Below are positions 34,219 to 45,407 of a stretch of DNA of 64,000 nt, one piece after another. Source of the stretch: Serendipita indica DSM 11827 (taxonomy: Eukaryota; Basidiomycota; Agaricomycetes; Sebacinales; Serendipitaceae); assembly GCA_910890315.1 (NCBI GenBank), contig CAJVGD010000042.1, forward strand, positions 2,232,001-2,296,000. Reading direction: 5' to 3'. Every line of letters begins with the position of its first letter. Position 1 is the stretch's first letter. The notes under the pieces are model-generated. The model saw only the letters and a program-made list of their open reading frames with translations. It ran no database searches and was not told where the DNA came from. A program made the translations under genes and the position numbers.

Positions 34219-34857
34219 TTCCAGATATGTGCTTGTGAGGATTCCTAGCCTAGAGGATGGAGACGACGGAGTTAGACAAACGCAGCCTTCAATCACACCG
34301 AAGACAAGGATGTGGATGGGTCCAAGCCTCTGTTTCCGAATCCTCAGGGTGGATGCTCATGACCGTCAAATGAATCGCATTTCCGAAGCTCCTCCATCCA
34401 GCCAATACGAACAGGCACAGATGTCATTTTTGACGTCTCCTGATATTTAAATATCGATAAAACCGATAGAAGCAACAAGACTGGAAAGAGAAATAGGACC
34501 GATGGGGCTGAGGTGCACTCACTGCATGGGCCTCCTAAACGCTTCTATATCCAATATCATGAGCCGTGCGCGGCTAATTTACCCGACTCGTATCGGGCTC
34601 TATCCTCTACCGGCCTGCAAGGAAAACAATCCTTGCCTCAGCTACCGGCATCACACTGCCTAAAAGATGGTCTCTTCGTATTATTTGCATGAATTGAATC
34701 AAATTGGCAGGCTAGCTAGACCGCTCGGTCGCAAAAGGAAAGTCAAGGTCGAGGTCAAGGTAGAGGTTGGACAATGTGGACCAATAAAAGAAGATAGGAT
34801 CATAACATAACAATCCTTCCACACAATTTTTTAAACGAGTAGGATAACCGAACCAAT
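34219..34857. other. Spacer between tandem P450 genes
   Basis: About 640 bp. A frame of 83 codons crosses the start of the right-hand gene's downstream region but has no recognisable content. Confidence 0.5.
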
Positions 34858-36895
34858 CTAAGCAAGTGACGACTTTTGCCTCTTGCGAACCAGAATCTTT
34901 GCCTTTGGGTCCGGAAGAATCGCCCCTCCAAACCAAATATCCTTGGGTCTGTACCTCTCATCTGGTTTGAGATTCTTCGTCACCTCGGCTGGCCAACTAA
35001 AGTCATAGTTCAGCACGAGATAGGCGAACATAATCTTGAGCTCCATCGACGCGAAGAAGCGCCCAGGACATGCGTGTCGTCCGTGGCTAAAGGCCATATA
35101 ATTTGGCGAGGTCGAGTAAATCGTTTCCTTTGCTCTCGCCTCTGCATCTTCTTCGGGCTTGACGAAGCGGAATCCATCAAACTTATCTGGGTTCCCATAG
35201 ATCGATTCGTTCATGTGTGTCGCATAGACGTGCGCGCTGACGACGGTGCCGATGGGTGGTGAGACGCCGTTGGAAAAGGTGAACGGCTGGATGACCCGTT
35301 TGTTCATCGTACCTAGCAGGGTGTGAACAAGCGAGCGAGAATGTGAGAAGGAGTATACTTGGAGCGAGTGGGACGAGGCGCATGCACTCTTTCATGAAAC
35401 TCTCGACTTTGGGCATCTGGCCAATAGCATTCTTCGACCAGCCCATCTCGCTTGTCACGGCTTCAATCTCCTCGCGCATGGGTTCAAGATAGTCGGGTCT
35501 ATGGGCCATTAGCTGGTGGCTTCATATTAGTCTCCAAACACACCGAGCAGTGATCCAGTAGAGGGCGTGGGTCAGATTCTACAACATTTCAGTCCCCCTT
35601 GCCATGTGTTGATGGTAAGATATACCAGTGAGCTCGTATGAATCGCCGCAAAGTTGATAGCGACGATGCGTCTTGTGATATCCTTGACATTGTGTTCTTC
35701 AGGAGGGGCGACAGAGATTAGCCAGTCGAGGAAATCCGTCTGCAGAGAACTTCAGTCCAGTCCTAGTAAAAAGTGACTAGGCGTGCCTTTTCCGTCTTAT
35801 CTTCCTTGTTCAGGTGCGCTTCGATGACATCCTTTGCCAGTACCGAGGCCCGTTGGAGACGAGAAGTCTTACGAGACACGAGTCGTCCAACAAGACTAGA
35901 AGGATACTGTCAACAAGTGTCTCGGCTCCTGGCAGTGCACCCTTACTTTCGCAACAGGATGGGAAACAAGTTGATAAAGGTAGCCGTTTTGACGACAGAG
36001 ACTGCACCATCAATCACGACCGAGAGCCATCCGGGGTCTCGACAGAGTGGAACACCAACGAAGACGCGGTTGCTCGCTTTGGCCACTACCTGGAGGACCC
36101 AAGGGAACACTTCGAGTTCCTTCCACTCTATCTGGATGTCAGACCTTGGCACTAAACATTTGGGAAGAGGACGTACCATTGTTGTTGAGTGTGGGGTCGG
36201 TATCGAATGTGTGTTTAATTTCATCATAAACTTCTGGGAACACAGTATGGAGGTGACGCGTCAACTAGTACGTGGATGAGTTCCTATCACGAATAAACGC
36301 GAAGCACGCACATAGTTTCGAATGATCTGTACATGGTACTCATTTTCTGTAATGACTGAACCAAGAGTGTGTGGGACTTGAAGGGCCTCTTCTGTTGCAG
36401 AATGGGAAGACAATACGCTGTCGGGTGCGCGGTTAAGCTCGTCGACAAATTCGCCTCGCACAACGAGATGCCATCGCTCTCCCGCCGGCATCATGGCCAT
36501 GGGATACTACAACAAGGGGTCATCACGGCGACTACGAAAGATGAAAACTATGCAAACCTTTGAATAATATTCCAACCAATCAGCCGGCCCCCGCATGCTC
36601 ATTCGTATCGTCGAAAGGAGACTGGAAAACGAGACAATACCACCATATCTCGGCACGGGAATCTATTTAGAGACCATTTCAACGTCCAGCTTTAGCAAAT
36701 TTGGCCAGCACGGGGCGCCCTCCGACGTACCCGATTCGTCCACGAGCGATAGAGATGGCCTACGACGACGAGTCCGAGCCCTATTTGAACTGCACGTGTC
36801 GTCGTGACATGACTGAGATGTTCTTGGACATTTTCGGGGAGCTTGTCCACGATTTGAGAGGCGAAATCGTTGAGAATGGTCGTGTTCATATTCAA
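34858..36895 (-). CDS. Cytochrome P450 monooxygenase (third of three)
   Basis: Starts at 36895 with MNMNTTILNDFASQIVDKLP, anchor AVQIGLGLVVVGHLYRSW. Contains WHLVVRGEFVDELNRAPDSV, ExxR as FMKECMRLVP, QPFTFSNGVSPPIG, haem loop FSHGRHACPGRFFASME, and ends AILPDPKAKILVRKRQKSSL. Almost every block matches the gene at 32196-34218. The haem-end exon differs at only a few residues, so the duplication is fairly recent. Same inferred role as its partner: an ER-anchored monooxygenase of unknown substrate. Confidence 0.87.
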
Positions 36896-37157
36896 AACGG
36901 CGTGTTGAGGGACTTGACGCGTTTATTTAGGTGAATAAAGCTTATTTAAACTCGTTCTTTACTGAGGGCGAGGATGAGAACAGGTCCAAGGTACTACTAT
37001 TGACACCGAGCTTACGCGCCGAGCCTATGGAGCGCCATGGGAATGGCAACTCCCCCTGACCAATGCAAATGTCACGAGAAGCACCCGTACATAGGAAGTT
37101 GGTAGAAGACGTATATCGTGAAGAATAAGATACAAGGCGTAGAACAAATCGAGTAGA

Positions 37158-37782
37158 CTAGACCATTGACTGTCGGGTACCTGCCATACGATCTGCTGCC
37201 TAGAACGAAATAAGTCGATAGAAACTGAGGGCAACTTGGACGTACCGCTTTGATATACGGCATATTCAGGAAGTTCCCTATCACCGGTAGTTGTCGGAGG
37301 AACGAAAGAATGACTGGGAAGAAGTCACTGTCCACTACATTAGTCCGACGCCGTGGCGACTATGCGCAACGTACCCAAAGAGGTTGAGGAAGCCAAACGT
37401 CTCGACAATCATGCCGATAAACGGTCGCTTGAAGAAGACGAGTAGGATGCCGCCAAAGAAACAGATTGTGCCTCGCAGCTTGTTCTTCCGCGCGAAAAAT
37501 AAAAAGTCTTTTGAGGCCCGATGATGAGGGTGAGACCAGAGACGAATAGAATCTAGATGATGTTCAACCAGTGTACTCTAGGTGGAGGGGATATGCGTAC
37601 GTTTCCGAGTGCCAATAATCCGCCGTCAAAGAATAGCATCACGCCGAGGAACATGAAAAAGGCACCAAAGGAGGTGAGTCCGACTCCAATTTCTGATATT
37701 ACAAGGTGGAAAGACAAGGAGGTGTTAGCAAATCGTCGTCTGTCAAGGCAAGAGGCGTACTTTGCGCGTCTGTTAGCCACAT
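37158..37782 (-). CDS. GOT1: GOT1, Golgi transport protein, with an apparent one-base frame break
   Basis: Short exons on the minus strand give [121 protein letters not shown] and a tail ending [11 protein letters not shown] with stop at 37158-37160. This is the complete order of the GOT1/SFT2-like family, a small protein with four membrane segments needed for vesicle fusion at the Golgi. Between QKTFYF and ARKNKL the frame changes at two runs of five A on the plus strand (37495-37505). One more base there would restore it. As the rest is perfectly conserved, I think this is a homopolymer sequencing error, though a young pseudogene is possible. The start is set by MWLTDAQK, which fits the family N-terminus. 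Confidence 0.85.
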
Positions 37783-38697
37783 TTTGTGTCCAGATACACT
37801 ACGAGTTTATTTGTTTGAGCTTGCGCGTTTGATTGAAAGACGTGAGGAAGGGATTGACGTGACGTGGTACACGGCTAGTGATCCTACGGTCCTCTATGAT
37901 ATGTCCAGCAACACGAGTTGATTATACGACGCGACGGTGTCGTTCTAGAGAATGGTCCGTCGTGGCGAGACGTGGCAGCGTCGAGATTGGAGAAAACAAC
38001 AGACAAATACGCCGGCAGTTCTTAGCATCGACCATGATCATCAATATATCCCACAATTATCAAAAAACAATGGAATAATCCTTGAGTGCCATCTCTGAAG
38101 GAGACATTCGCGACTCTGCGTTGTTACGGCAGAGAGGGTATATCCCATAGACTAGTTGCGCCTTCTCTTTTCATTTTTCAACATACAACGGGCCTCGTGG
38201 TGTCGACTTGTTCACTATTCCCGTGTCGGAAATTCGCAATCTCCGCAACGCTAGCCAGCCATCTCGACAGGGATTCAGGTCCCAAGAATGCAGTTTCTTA
38301 TCGATCGACATGTGCCAAGGTGCCCTTTTCAATTGTTTCCGTGCATCTTTTCGACATGTTGCTCGCCACCCGTGCCGCAGTGTGTGGGTACGTTGGCTTC
38401 GATTCATTAGAATCTAATTCATTCTTTAGTCGGATCTAGTCTTTCCCCACATTATCTTCCCGGCTAGCATTGAGAGAAGACCCACCGGGGCCTTGAAGGA
38501 AGTTTGACAGCAACTGTGGACCAATGAAAAGCATCATATCAACATAACGCGCGCTTTATCGACTCGAGGCGGGTATACGAGTTTCCGTGGCATCTCCATT
38601 GGCCTCTGGGGCACTCCAGGACCATTTAACATCCAACTTTCGACGAGGTGGTGATTGATAGCGAATCCCCACTTTCAGGACTTGCTTAGCATTCACC
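37783..38697. other. Intergenic region upstream of GOT1 and of the first tyrosinase
   Basis: Divergent promoters should lie here. A block at about 38187-38270 (ACAACGGGCCTCGTG and following) has a relative about 525 bp upstream of the second tyrosinase at about 41545. No coding sequence recognised. Confidence 0.5.
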
Positions 38698-41364
38698 ATG
38701 GTTCTCACTACTGGAATCACCGATGGCCCACTCGTAGCCCGTCAAGAGATTCGTGTCTTTGCCAAAGACCAAGATTTGATGAACCTCTTCCTTCTTGGTA
38801 TGCGCAAAATTCAAGAAGTTGACGAGTCCAAGACCACCTCTTGGTTCCAGATTGCCGGCATTCATGGACGGTATGTATTCCCGTCTGAGGCCTTGCATAG
38901 TCCTAACATGGCGGAACTATAGCCCTTATGTCACTTATGATGGAGCCGCTCCTTCGCCATTCCGTGGTGGTCAGGATGGTTACTGCGTCCACTCTTTGCT
39001 CCAGTTCCCAACTTGGTCAGTTGCACGGATGGTGCGTGATGCAGCCACTTACCCCACCGTCCAGGCATCGTCCATACCTTGCGTTGCTAGAGCAAGAGAT
39101 TTACAACTGCATGATTCAAGAGGCTAACAGGTTCACGGATCCGGCCAAGAAAACCAAATACCTCGAAGCCGCCAAGCGATTCCGTTTGCCGTACGTAGTC
39201 ATCCATTCATTTTACAAACATGACTGATGCGAGGATAGGTATTGGGACTGGGCGGCCAATGGAGATATTCCCGATTTCATCTCACAACAACCAACCGTTC
39301 AACTCGAAACACCTGACAAGGGCATCGTAGACAACATTCCAAACCCTCTTTACCAATACAATTTCCAGAAAAAGGGAACCACCTTTGGTCTTCGAGGTAA
39401 CTCGGTGGTAAGTACCACAACAAGCAAACTTGTAGTGAGCAATCTAATGATCAAAAATAGTTCAACGAGTACAAACATACGGTCCGTGCACCCGTGCGAA
39501 ACCGAAACGGCCAAGCCGAATCATCTCCCTCATCCATCGAACGTGAAATGGCCAGCAACCGCGCCAGTCTCCGCGCTCGAGTTTACAACCTGCTCGTCAA
39601 CGCAAAGAACTACTGGTCCTTTTCCCACGACGAATGGCGTGGCGACGTTCGCGTCAACACCATGGACAGTCTCGAGTCTCTTCATGGCAACCTTCACAAT
39701 TTTATCGGAAGTGAAAATGGTCATATGAGTTCTACTGATTTCGCTGCGTTTGATCCCATCTTTTGGTTCCATCATTGCAACGTGAGCTTTCTCCGCACGT
39801 CGTGATCTATCGCTAAAGTGTCAACAGGTGGACCGCCTTTTCGCGATCTGGCAAGGTATGCCCAACGTAAAACCTTGAACTCTGACTTAGCACCCTGCAA
39901 GCCCTATACCCGAAGGAATGGTTCCAAGGCGCAGACAGAGAGTAGGTCATCTTTTGTTGACTCTGCCTTTGCTGATGAACATGTAGTCAACTAACACCAT
40001 TCTGGCGAAAGCAAGGAGTCTACTGGACATCTAATGATGCTGTGCGTCGTTTTGGTTCACTACTCGCCTCTCCTAAACTGGCTTTCCAGCGCGACACCCG
40101 TACTCTTAACTATACCTACCCAGAACTCGCCAAATGGAGTGACCTCTCCCCACAAGAAAAATCTGCTCGTCTGCATACCGACATCAACCTCATGTACGGC
40201 TCCAGGGCAGCGCCGTTTGCAGCCATCGTTCCAGACTTGTTCAAGCGAACCGCAGAGGTAGAAGCGCATACCACCGTCGACCCAAAGAAACTTTCGATCA
40301 TCAAGGCACACAAGAATCGTTCGGCGGAGACACCGGCTCAGGAACTGCCTGCCAAGATGATGAGGATGCAGATGCACGGCATTCAAAAGGCTCAAGAGAT
40401 CCCGTTACCCGCCCCAGTGCAGAGTGAGTTTATATTCGAGTCGATTTCAGCCGCTCATAGAGTGAGCAGTGATCCCAGTCGCAAAGGAAGAGGCCAGTAC
40501 GACTGCTGGTGAGTAGTTTTGGTTTTTATATAGGACTTTCTAACTATTTGCAGAGGTGGAAGTTCAAGTTCCCGCGTTGGAGACACAAACCTTTAGCATC
40601 GAAAAGCAGCCCGAAATCGCATTGCCCCCACCGCCAACTGGTGAGGATACACCCTTTGACTGCATTCTATCACTCACAGAGGCCCTTAGTTGAGCGAGTA
40701 CTCAAGGAGTACAACGAATGGACGGTGAACATCAGCGTAGAGGTTTGTCTTATGAACCCGACCCGGAGGCCAATCTTACCTGTACATCTAGAAATACGCC
40801 GTTCGGAAGCCTTTCCTCGTCTACATCTTTATTGGTGATTTCGAGCCCGACTCGAGCACCTGGGCTACGGACCCCGACCTCGTTGGAACTTGGTCTATGT
40901 TCGGCAATGAGCTCGGTTCGTACCTTTTTCACCCGCGTTTGTTTATTGTTAACGGAATTGTAGACAATACGCAATGCGCTAATTGCCACGAGGCGGCGGA
41001 ACAGCACAAGATGATCTCTGGTTCGATCCCTCTCACCAATGGCCTGGTGAGAAAGGGTTTCGAGTTGGGTGGGCTTGATCGTGAGACGATTGTCCCATAC
41101 TTGACGAGAGAGCTCCACTGGCGCGTCACAGGCGTACGTCTCTGCTCCTTTTTGTTCCACTGGCGGCACTAACTGTGTACTGTTCTGCAGTTGGCTCGCG
41201 AGGATATCAAGCGCGAGGACATTCCAAGTTTGAAAGTTTCTGTCACTCGCTCTGTCGTGTCTGTTCCCGAGAGCCTCACCGAGTTCCCGGTCTGGGGCGA
41301 ACCAATCCAAGAGCCGGAGATTACTGTTGGCCGTCCAGGCGGTGCCGCCGAGGGCGATATGTAA
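38698..41364 (+). CDS. Tyrosinase (polyphenol oxidase) 1
   Basis: Starts MVLTTGITDGPLVARQEIRV. The CuA site is formed by FQIAGIHGR, the CVHSLLQFPTW stretch (Cys two before His, the fungal Cys-His thioether pattern) and HRPYLALLEQEIY. The CuB site is formed by SLESLHGNLHNFIG and FDPIFWFHHCNVDRLFAIWQ. The core ends at the Y-x-Y motif in LNYTYPELAKW. A C-terminal domain follows (WTVNISVE, CANCHEAAEQHKM, ending GGAAEGDM). These enzymes oxidise monophenols to o-quinones for melanin. In fungi the C-terminal domain covers the active site until it is cut off. No signal peptide, so the enzyme is likely intracellular. The intron inside the CuA TW/HRPY motif is shared by all three copies. About a dozen introns of 45-60 bp. 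Confidence 0.93.
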
Positions 41365-42064
41365 AGTATCCGTTGACAAACAGCAAGTGTATATCCTGTA
41401 CGGGAATGTATCGCAAGTCTTACGAAGTGCGTGCAAAATCTCTGAAGAAGTCGTGTGCCACATTGGAAGCTGTCAGTGGACCAGGGTTCCAAGCTGCGCT
41501 ACGGCGTTACGGCAGACAAACCCAAATCAGATGCATTGGAACACATAACGGGCCTCGTGTTCTTATTTCACTCACTGTTGGCTTTCCTCGACCCTCCGGA
41601 GACGTGCAAGCTCCGCGAATTAGCTAGCAATCTCAATCGCGGCTAAGGTCAATTCCTGAAGGTCTCTATCAGTCCTCGCTTGCCAGTAAAATTCTGCGGA
41701 GCTATCCGCTAGTAGGACTCTCGGCCCTATGCCAGCAATTTGAGAAGACGGCATTTCATTACAACCTGGGCACGCTATTCATCGAGAGGTCGGAACTGAG
41801 TTTCACACATTGGATACTGTCAGGGGACTCGTCCAGCTCCGAACCTATCAAGAACGAGCCTTGCCCCTTCCAAGCAGGACACGCCTCCGGAGATTATCTG
41901 CCAGCGATAGCACGTCAATTGGAGCACCATTAACGAAAGTAGCAGCGTCCCCTGACTTCAGGCGGGAATGTGATGATCCGTCGTATAAAACATAGAGGTT
42001 TGGCGTACTGATACCAACTGGTCGTTTCCCGTCCGCACAACTTGCACAGTATCAATCAGCACCT
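41365..42064. other. Spacer between tyrosinases 1 and 2
   Basis: About 700 bp. It holds a block at about 41540-41640 resembling the upstream region of tyrosinase 1, and a TATA-like element near the start of tyrosinase 2. Confidence 0.5.
41984..41990 (+). promoter_or_regulatory. TATA-like box of tyrosinase 2
   Basis: TATAAAA lies about 75 bp upstream of the ATG at 42065 and is correctly placed for a core promoter. Confidence 0.45.
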
Positions 42065-44465
42065 ATGGTCCTTACTAGTGGAATTACTGGAGGGCGGCCT
42101 GTAGCTCGTCAAGAGATTCGTGTCTTTTACCAAGACCAGGATCTGATGAACCTCTTCCTACTCGGCGTCATTAGGCTTCAAGAAGTCGATGAATCAAAAA
42201 CGATATCCTGGTTTCAAATCGCCGGTATTCATGGGCGGTAGGTAATTAACTTCCCAGAAAATTCATTCTCATCTCAGACTTCTAGTCCCTACGTAGCCTA
42301 TGATGGTGCAGAGCCTGCCGTCGATGGTGGAGGCTACTGCGCACACTCTACGCTCCAGTTTCCAACATGGTTAGGCCCTCCTAGCTACACGTCGTGCTAG
42401 CTGACACTAGCGACAGGCATCGTCCATACCTTGCGTTGATGGAGCAGGAAATATACAAGTGTATGATTCAAGTCGCCAACGAATACACAAACTCTGAGAA
42501 GAAGGCCAAGTATCTCGAGGTTGCAAAAAAATTCCGTCTCCCGTACGTATATCAATACATATAATGTATGTACTGACAAATCATAGATATTGGGACTGGG
42601 CAGCCAACGGAGATATCCCCGACTTTATTTCACAGCAGCTGACTGTCGAATTGGACACTCCGAATGGGCTCAAGACTGTCCCAAACCCTCTCTACCAATA
42701 CAAGTTCCAAAAGAAAGGCACCACGTTTGGGACGCTGCCCGAACGTGCCAAAGTGGTGAGTTGCTAGAGTGCCGCGCCTTCAGTTCCTTCTCATTGATAA
42801 ATCCTATAGTGGGATGGATATAATTACACACTGCGCTCACCACGATCTAATGGACAAACTGTGGTATCCACACCCGAGGATATTGAGCGGCAAATGGCAA
42901 GCAATCGCGCAGATTTGCGGACTCGGGTATACAACCTGCTCGTCAACTCAAAAGGCTATTGGTCGTTCTCTCACGATGGCTGGAGTGGAAACCCCCCGGT
43001 CACTACGCGCGATAGCATCGAGAGTATCCATGGAAATTTACACAACTTTATTGGGCGACAAGGTGGGCATATGAGCAGCCCTGATTTTGCGGCATTCGAT
43101 CCAATCTTCTGGTTCCATCATTGTAACGTAAGTTTGATAATTTCTTTCGACATTGTCTCATCAATCGTTATCAGGTGGATCGTCTGTTTGCGATATGGCA
43201 AGGTATGGTCTATTACTTGTCAAGGAGTGAGCTTAATATCGTTTCAGCCCTCAATCCCAAGGAATATATGCAGGCTGCAGAGAGCGAGTACGAGAGAATA
43301 TATTTACCTTGGCATCTACTGATCAGACTCTAGTACCCTGAGACCCTTCTGGATAAAGCCAGGAAAGCATTGGACATCTGCGGACGCCGTAAGAATCGTC
43401 AGCCTTTGCTCACCGTCCACTGACGCACAACATCCAGCGAGACACTCGCGCGATGGGCTACACATATCCTGAACTTGCCAAGTGGAGCGAACTCAAACCA
43501 CAGGACAAATCCGTGCGTCTCCGTATAGACGTCAACTTGATGTACGGAAGTCAGGCTGCGCCTTTCGCCGCCATTATCCCCGACTTGTTCAAGCGTACTC
43601 CAGAGGTCAATGCGAATACCACGGTTGATCCTACAAAACTTTCTATCATCAAAGAGCACAAGACCTCAGCGACACCAGCCAAGGAAGTTTCTGCTAAGGT
43701 GATGAGCGCCCAAGCGCAGCGGGTTGTTTCACCCCCACCCTCTGTTGGTTAGTGACTTTGACTCAGCGGTTATTCGCCGCTCATTGGATATTTTAGCAGC
43801 CCCAATCGTCAAGGAGTATAACGAATGGACCGCAAATATCACCGTTGAGGTAATGTGACAAAGCTATGAATGGTTACAAATGCTGACGTCTGACCTAGAA
43901 ATATGCAATCAGGAAGCCGTTCCTTGTGCACATTTTCCTTGGTAAATTCGATACAACCACAAGTAACTGGGCAACGGACCCTAACCTGGTTGGTACCTGG
44001 TCCATCTTCGCCAATGATCTCGGTGAGCAAACTCTCGTAATGTCAGAGGTCACTCATCAGTCTCTCAGATACCACTCAATGCGCCAATTGCCGCAATGCG
44101 GCCGAGCAGCACAAGTTGATTGCTGGTTCGATCCCGCTTACGCGCGCAATTATGAAAAAGGGATATGAATTAGGGGCACTCAACCGCGAGAAGATTGTTC
44201 CGTTCTTGACAAATGAGCTCCACTGGCGTGTCACAAGCGTACGTCTCTCTACTCACTGTGTACTCTCGTTGAATCTGACTGCCGTGTGTTCCAGTTGGCT
44301 CAAGAGGATATTAAGCGGGAGGATATTCCAAGTTTGAAAGTATCTGTATCGCGCTCTGTCGTTGTCATTCCAGAGACCCTCAGCGAGTTCCCTGTCTGGA
44401 AACCACCGGTCCAAGAACCAACGATTACGATTGGCCGCCCAGGAGGTGCTGCAGAGGGCGAGTAG
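42065..44465 (+). CDS. Tyrosinase (polyphenol oxidase) 2
   Basis: Starts MVLTSGITGGRPVARQEIRV. The CuA motifs are FQIAGIHGR, CAHSTLQFPTW and HRPYLALMEQEIY. The CuB motifs are SIESIHGNLHNFIG and FDPIFWFHHCNVDRLFAIWQ. The core-end motif is MGYTYPELAKW. The C-terminal domain ends GGAAEGE. It is very similar to tyrosinase 1 in protein and intron positions, so it is a tandem duplicate. The lid-domain segment with CRNAAEQHKLIAGSIPL and LHWRVTS is also present. All six copper-binding histidine motifs are seen. Cytosolic by lack of a signal peptide. Predicted to oxidise phenols for pigment or defence. Confidence 0.92.
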
Positions 44466-45407
44466 GTTAAATAAACTGTATACTTGTACTTAGCGATGGT
44501 TATGAAATCCCCAGGGAGTTGGGTCTCGACGAAAATGTGGCAGCGAAAATGGCGCAAAGACTAAAGAGTCGTAGAGGAGCTAGAAATAAAGATTTATGAG
44601 TAAAGAATCATTAATATGACTTTTGACATACGGCCCATATTCAATGAGGCCTGATGCCGAAATGACATAGTTAGATGACCCTGCCTAGGATCAAGAGGGG
44701 AGACTGTACACAATTGAATATACACGATATCTCGACAGGGGCATGGTTTTAATGTAGATCATCCACTATGCCCGGATGGGAAGTTGGGTGATAAGATGTC
44801 TTGGGAGTGAGAGTGCTGTGGCTTACCCGTTAATTTCCACGGTACCGCTTGGCGCTTCGTATGCGGCCAGTGTGCGTGACTGGGGAAATCGATAATGGGA
44901 TATTGCAGCCGTCCTCTTGAATCGAGAGTCCACACCCGGTGCTAGCCAATCCGCGTGGGCAGAACCCTCACGGGGCTCGAGATCCCTGTTCGATGCACAT
45001 TCCGCTGATCGAAAGGACAGTCAAGGGATGTGGCTTGCCTCGTGTTTACCGTAAAGGGACGAGATCTCGACGCGGAAGCCAAACCTGTGGATTGGCGAAG
45101 ACAGTAAATGCCCCGATCTCAAACAAAGAACGCCTGAGCGTCAGTTTTGAGCGTCAACCGAGCCAATCAGGTGCGTTGAGCGTGACCTCGACGGAGAGTC
45201 GCGACTGTTATGGACTTGACACCGCTGTCAGCGCGTCTATTGACAGCGTAATCGATAAGAGAAGTGTATTTGCTAAGCGCGGTGGATGTCTCATTACGCC
45301 CAGTTGACAATGAAAATGTGGTTGGTCGAAAGATCAGTGACCAAACAACCCCCCGCGACTTGGTCCCCTCCACGTCTCATCCTTTTGTTTCTCCTCATCA
45401 ATCCACC
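44466..45407. other. Spacer between tyrosinases 2 and 3
   Basis: About 940 bp with no convincing coding frame. A 122-codon plus-strand frame at 44939-45307 is without recognisable content. Confidence 0.5.

Noticed and set aside
26264-36895. Secondary-metabolite gene cluster
   Set aside because: Three P450s but no polyketide, peptide or terpene synthase, transporter or regulator nearby; the genes between are housekeeping.
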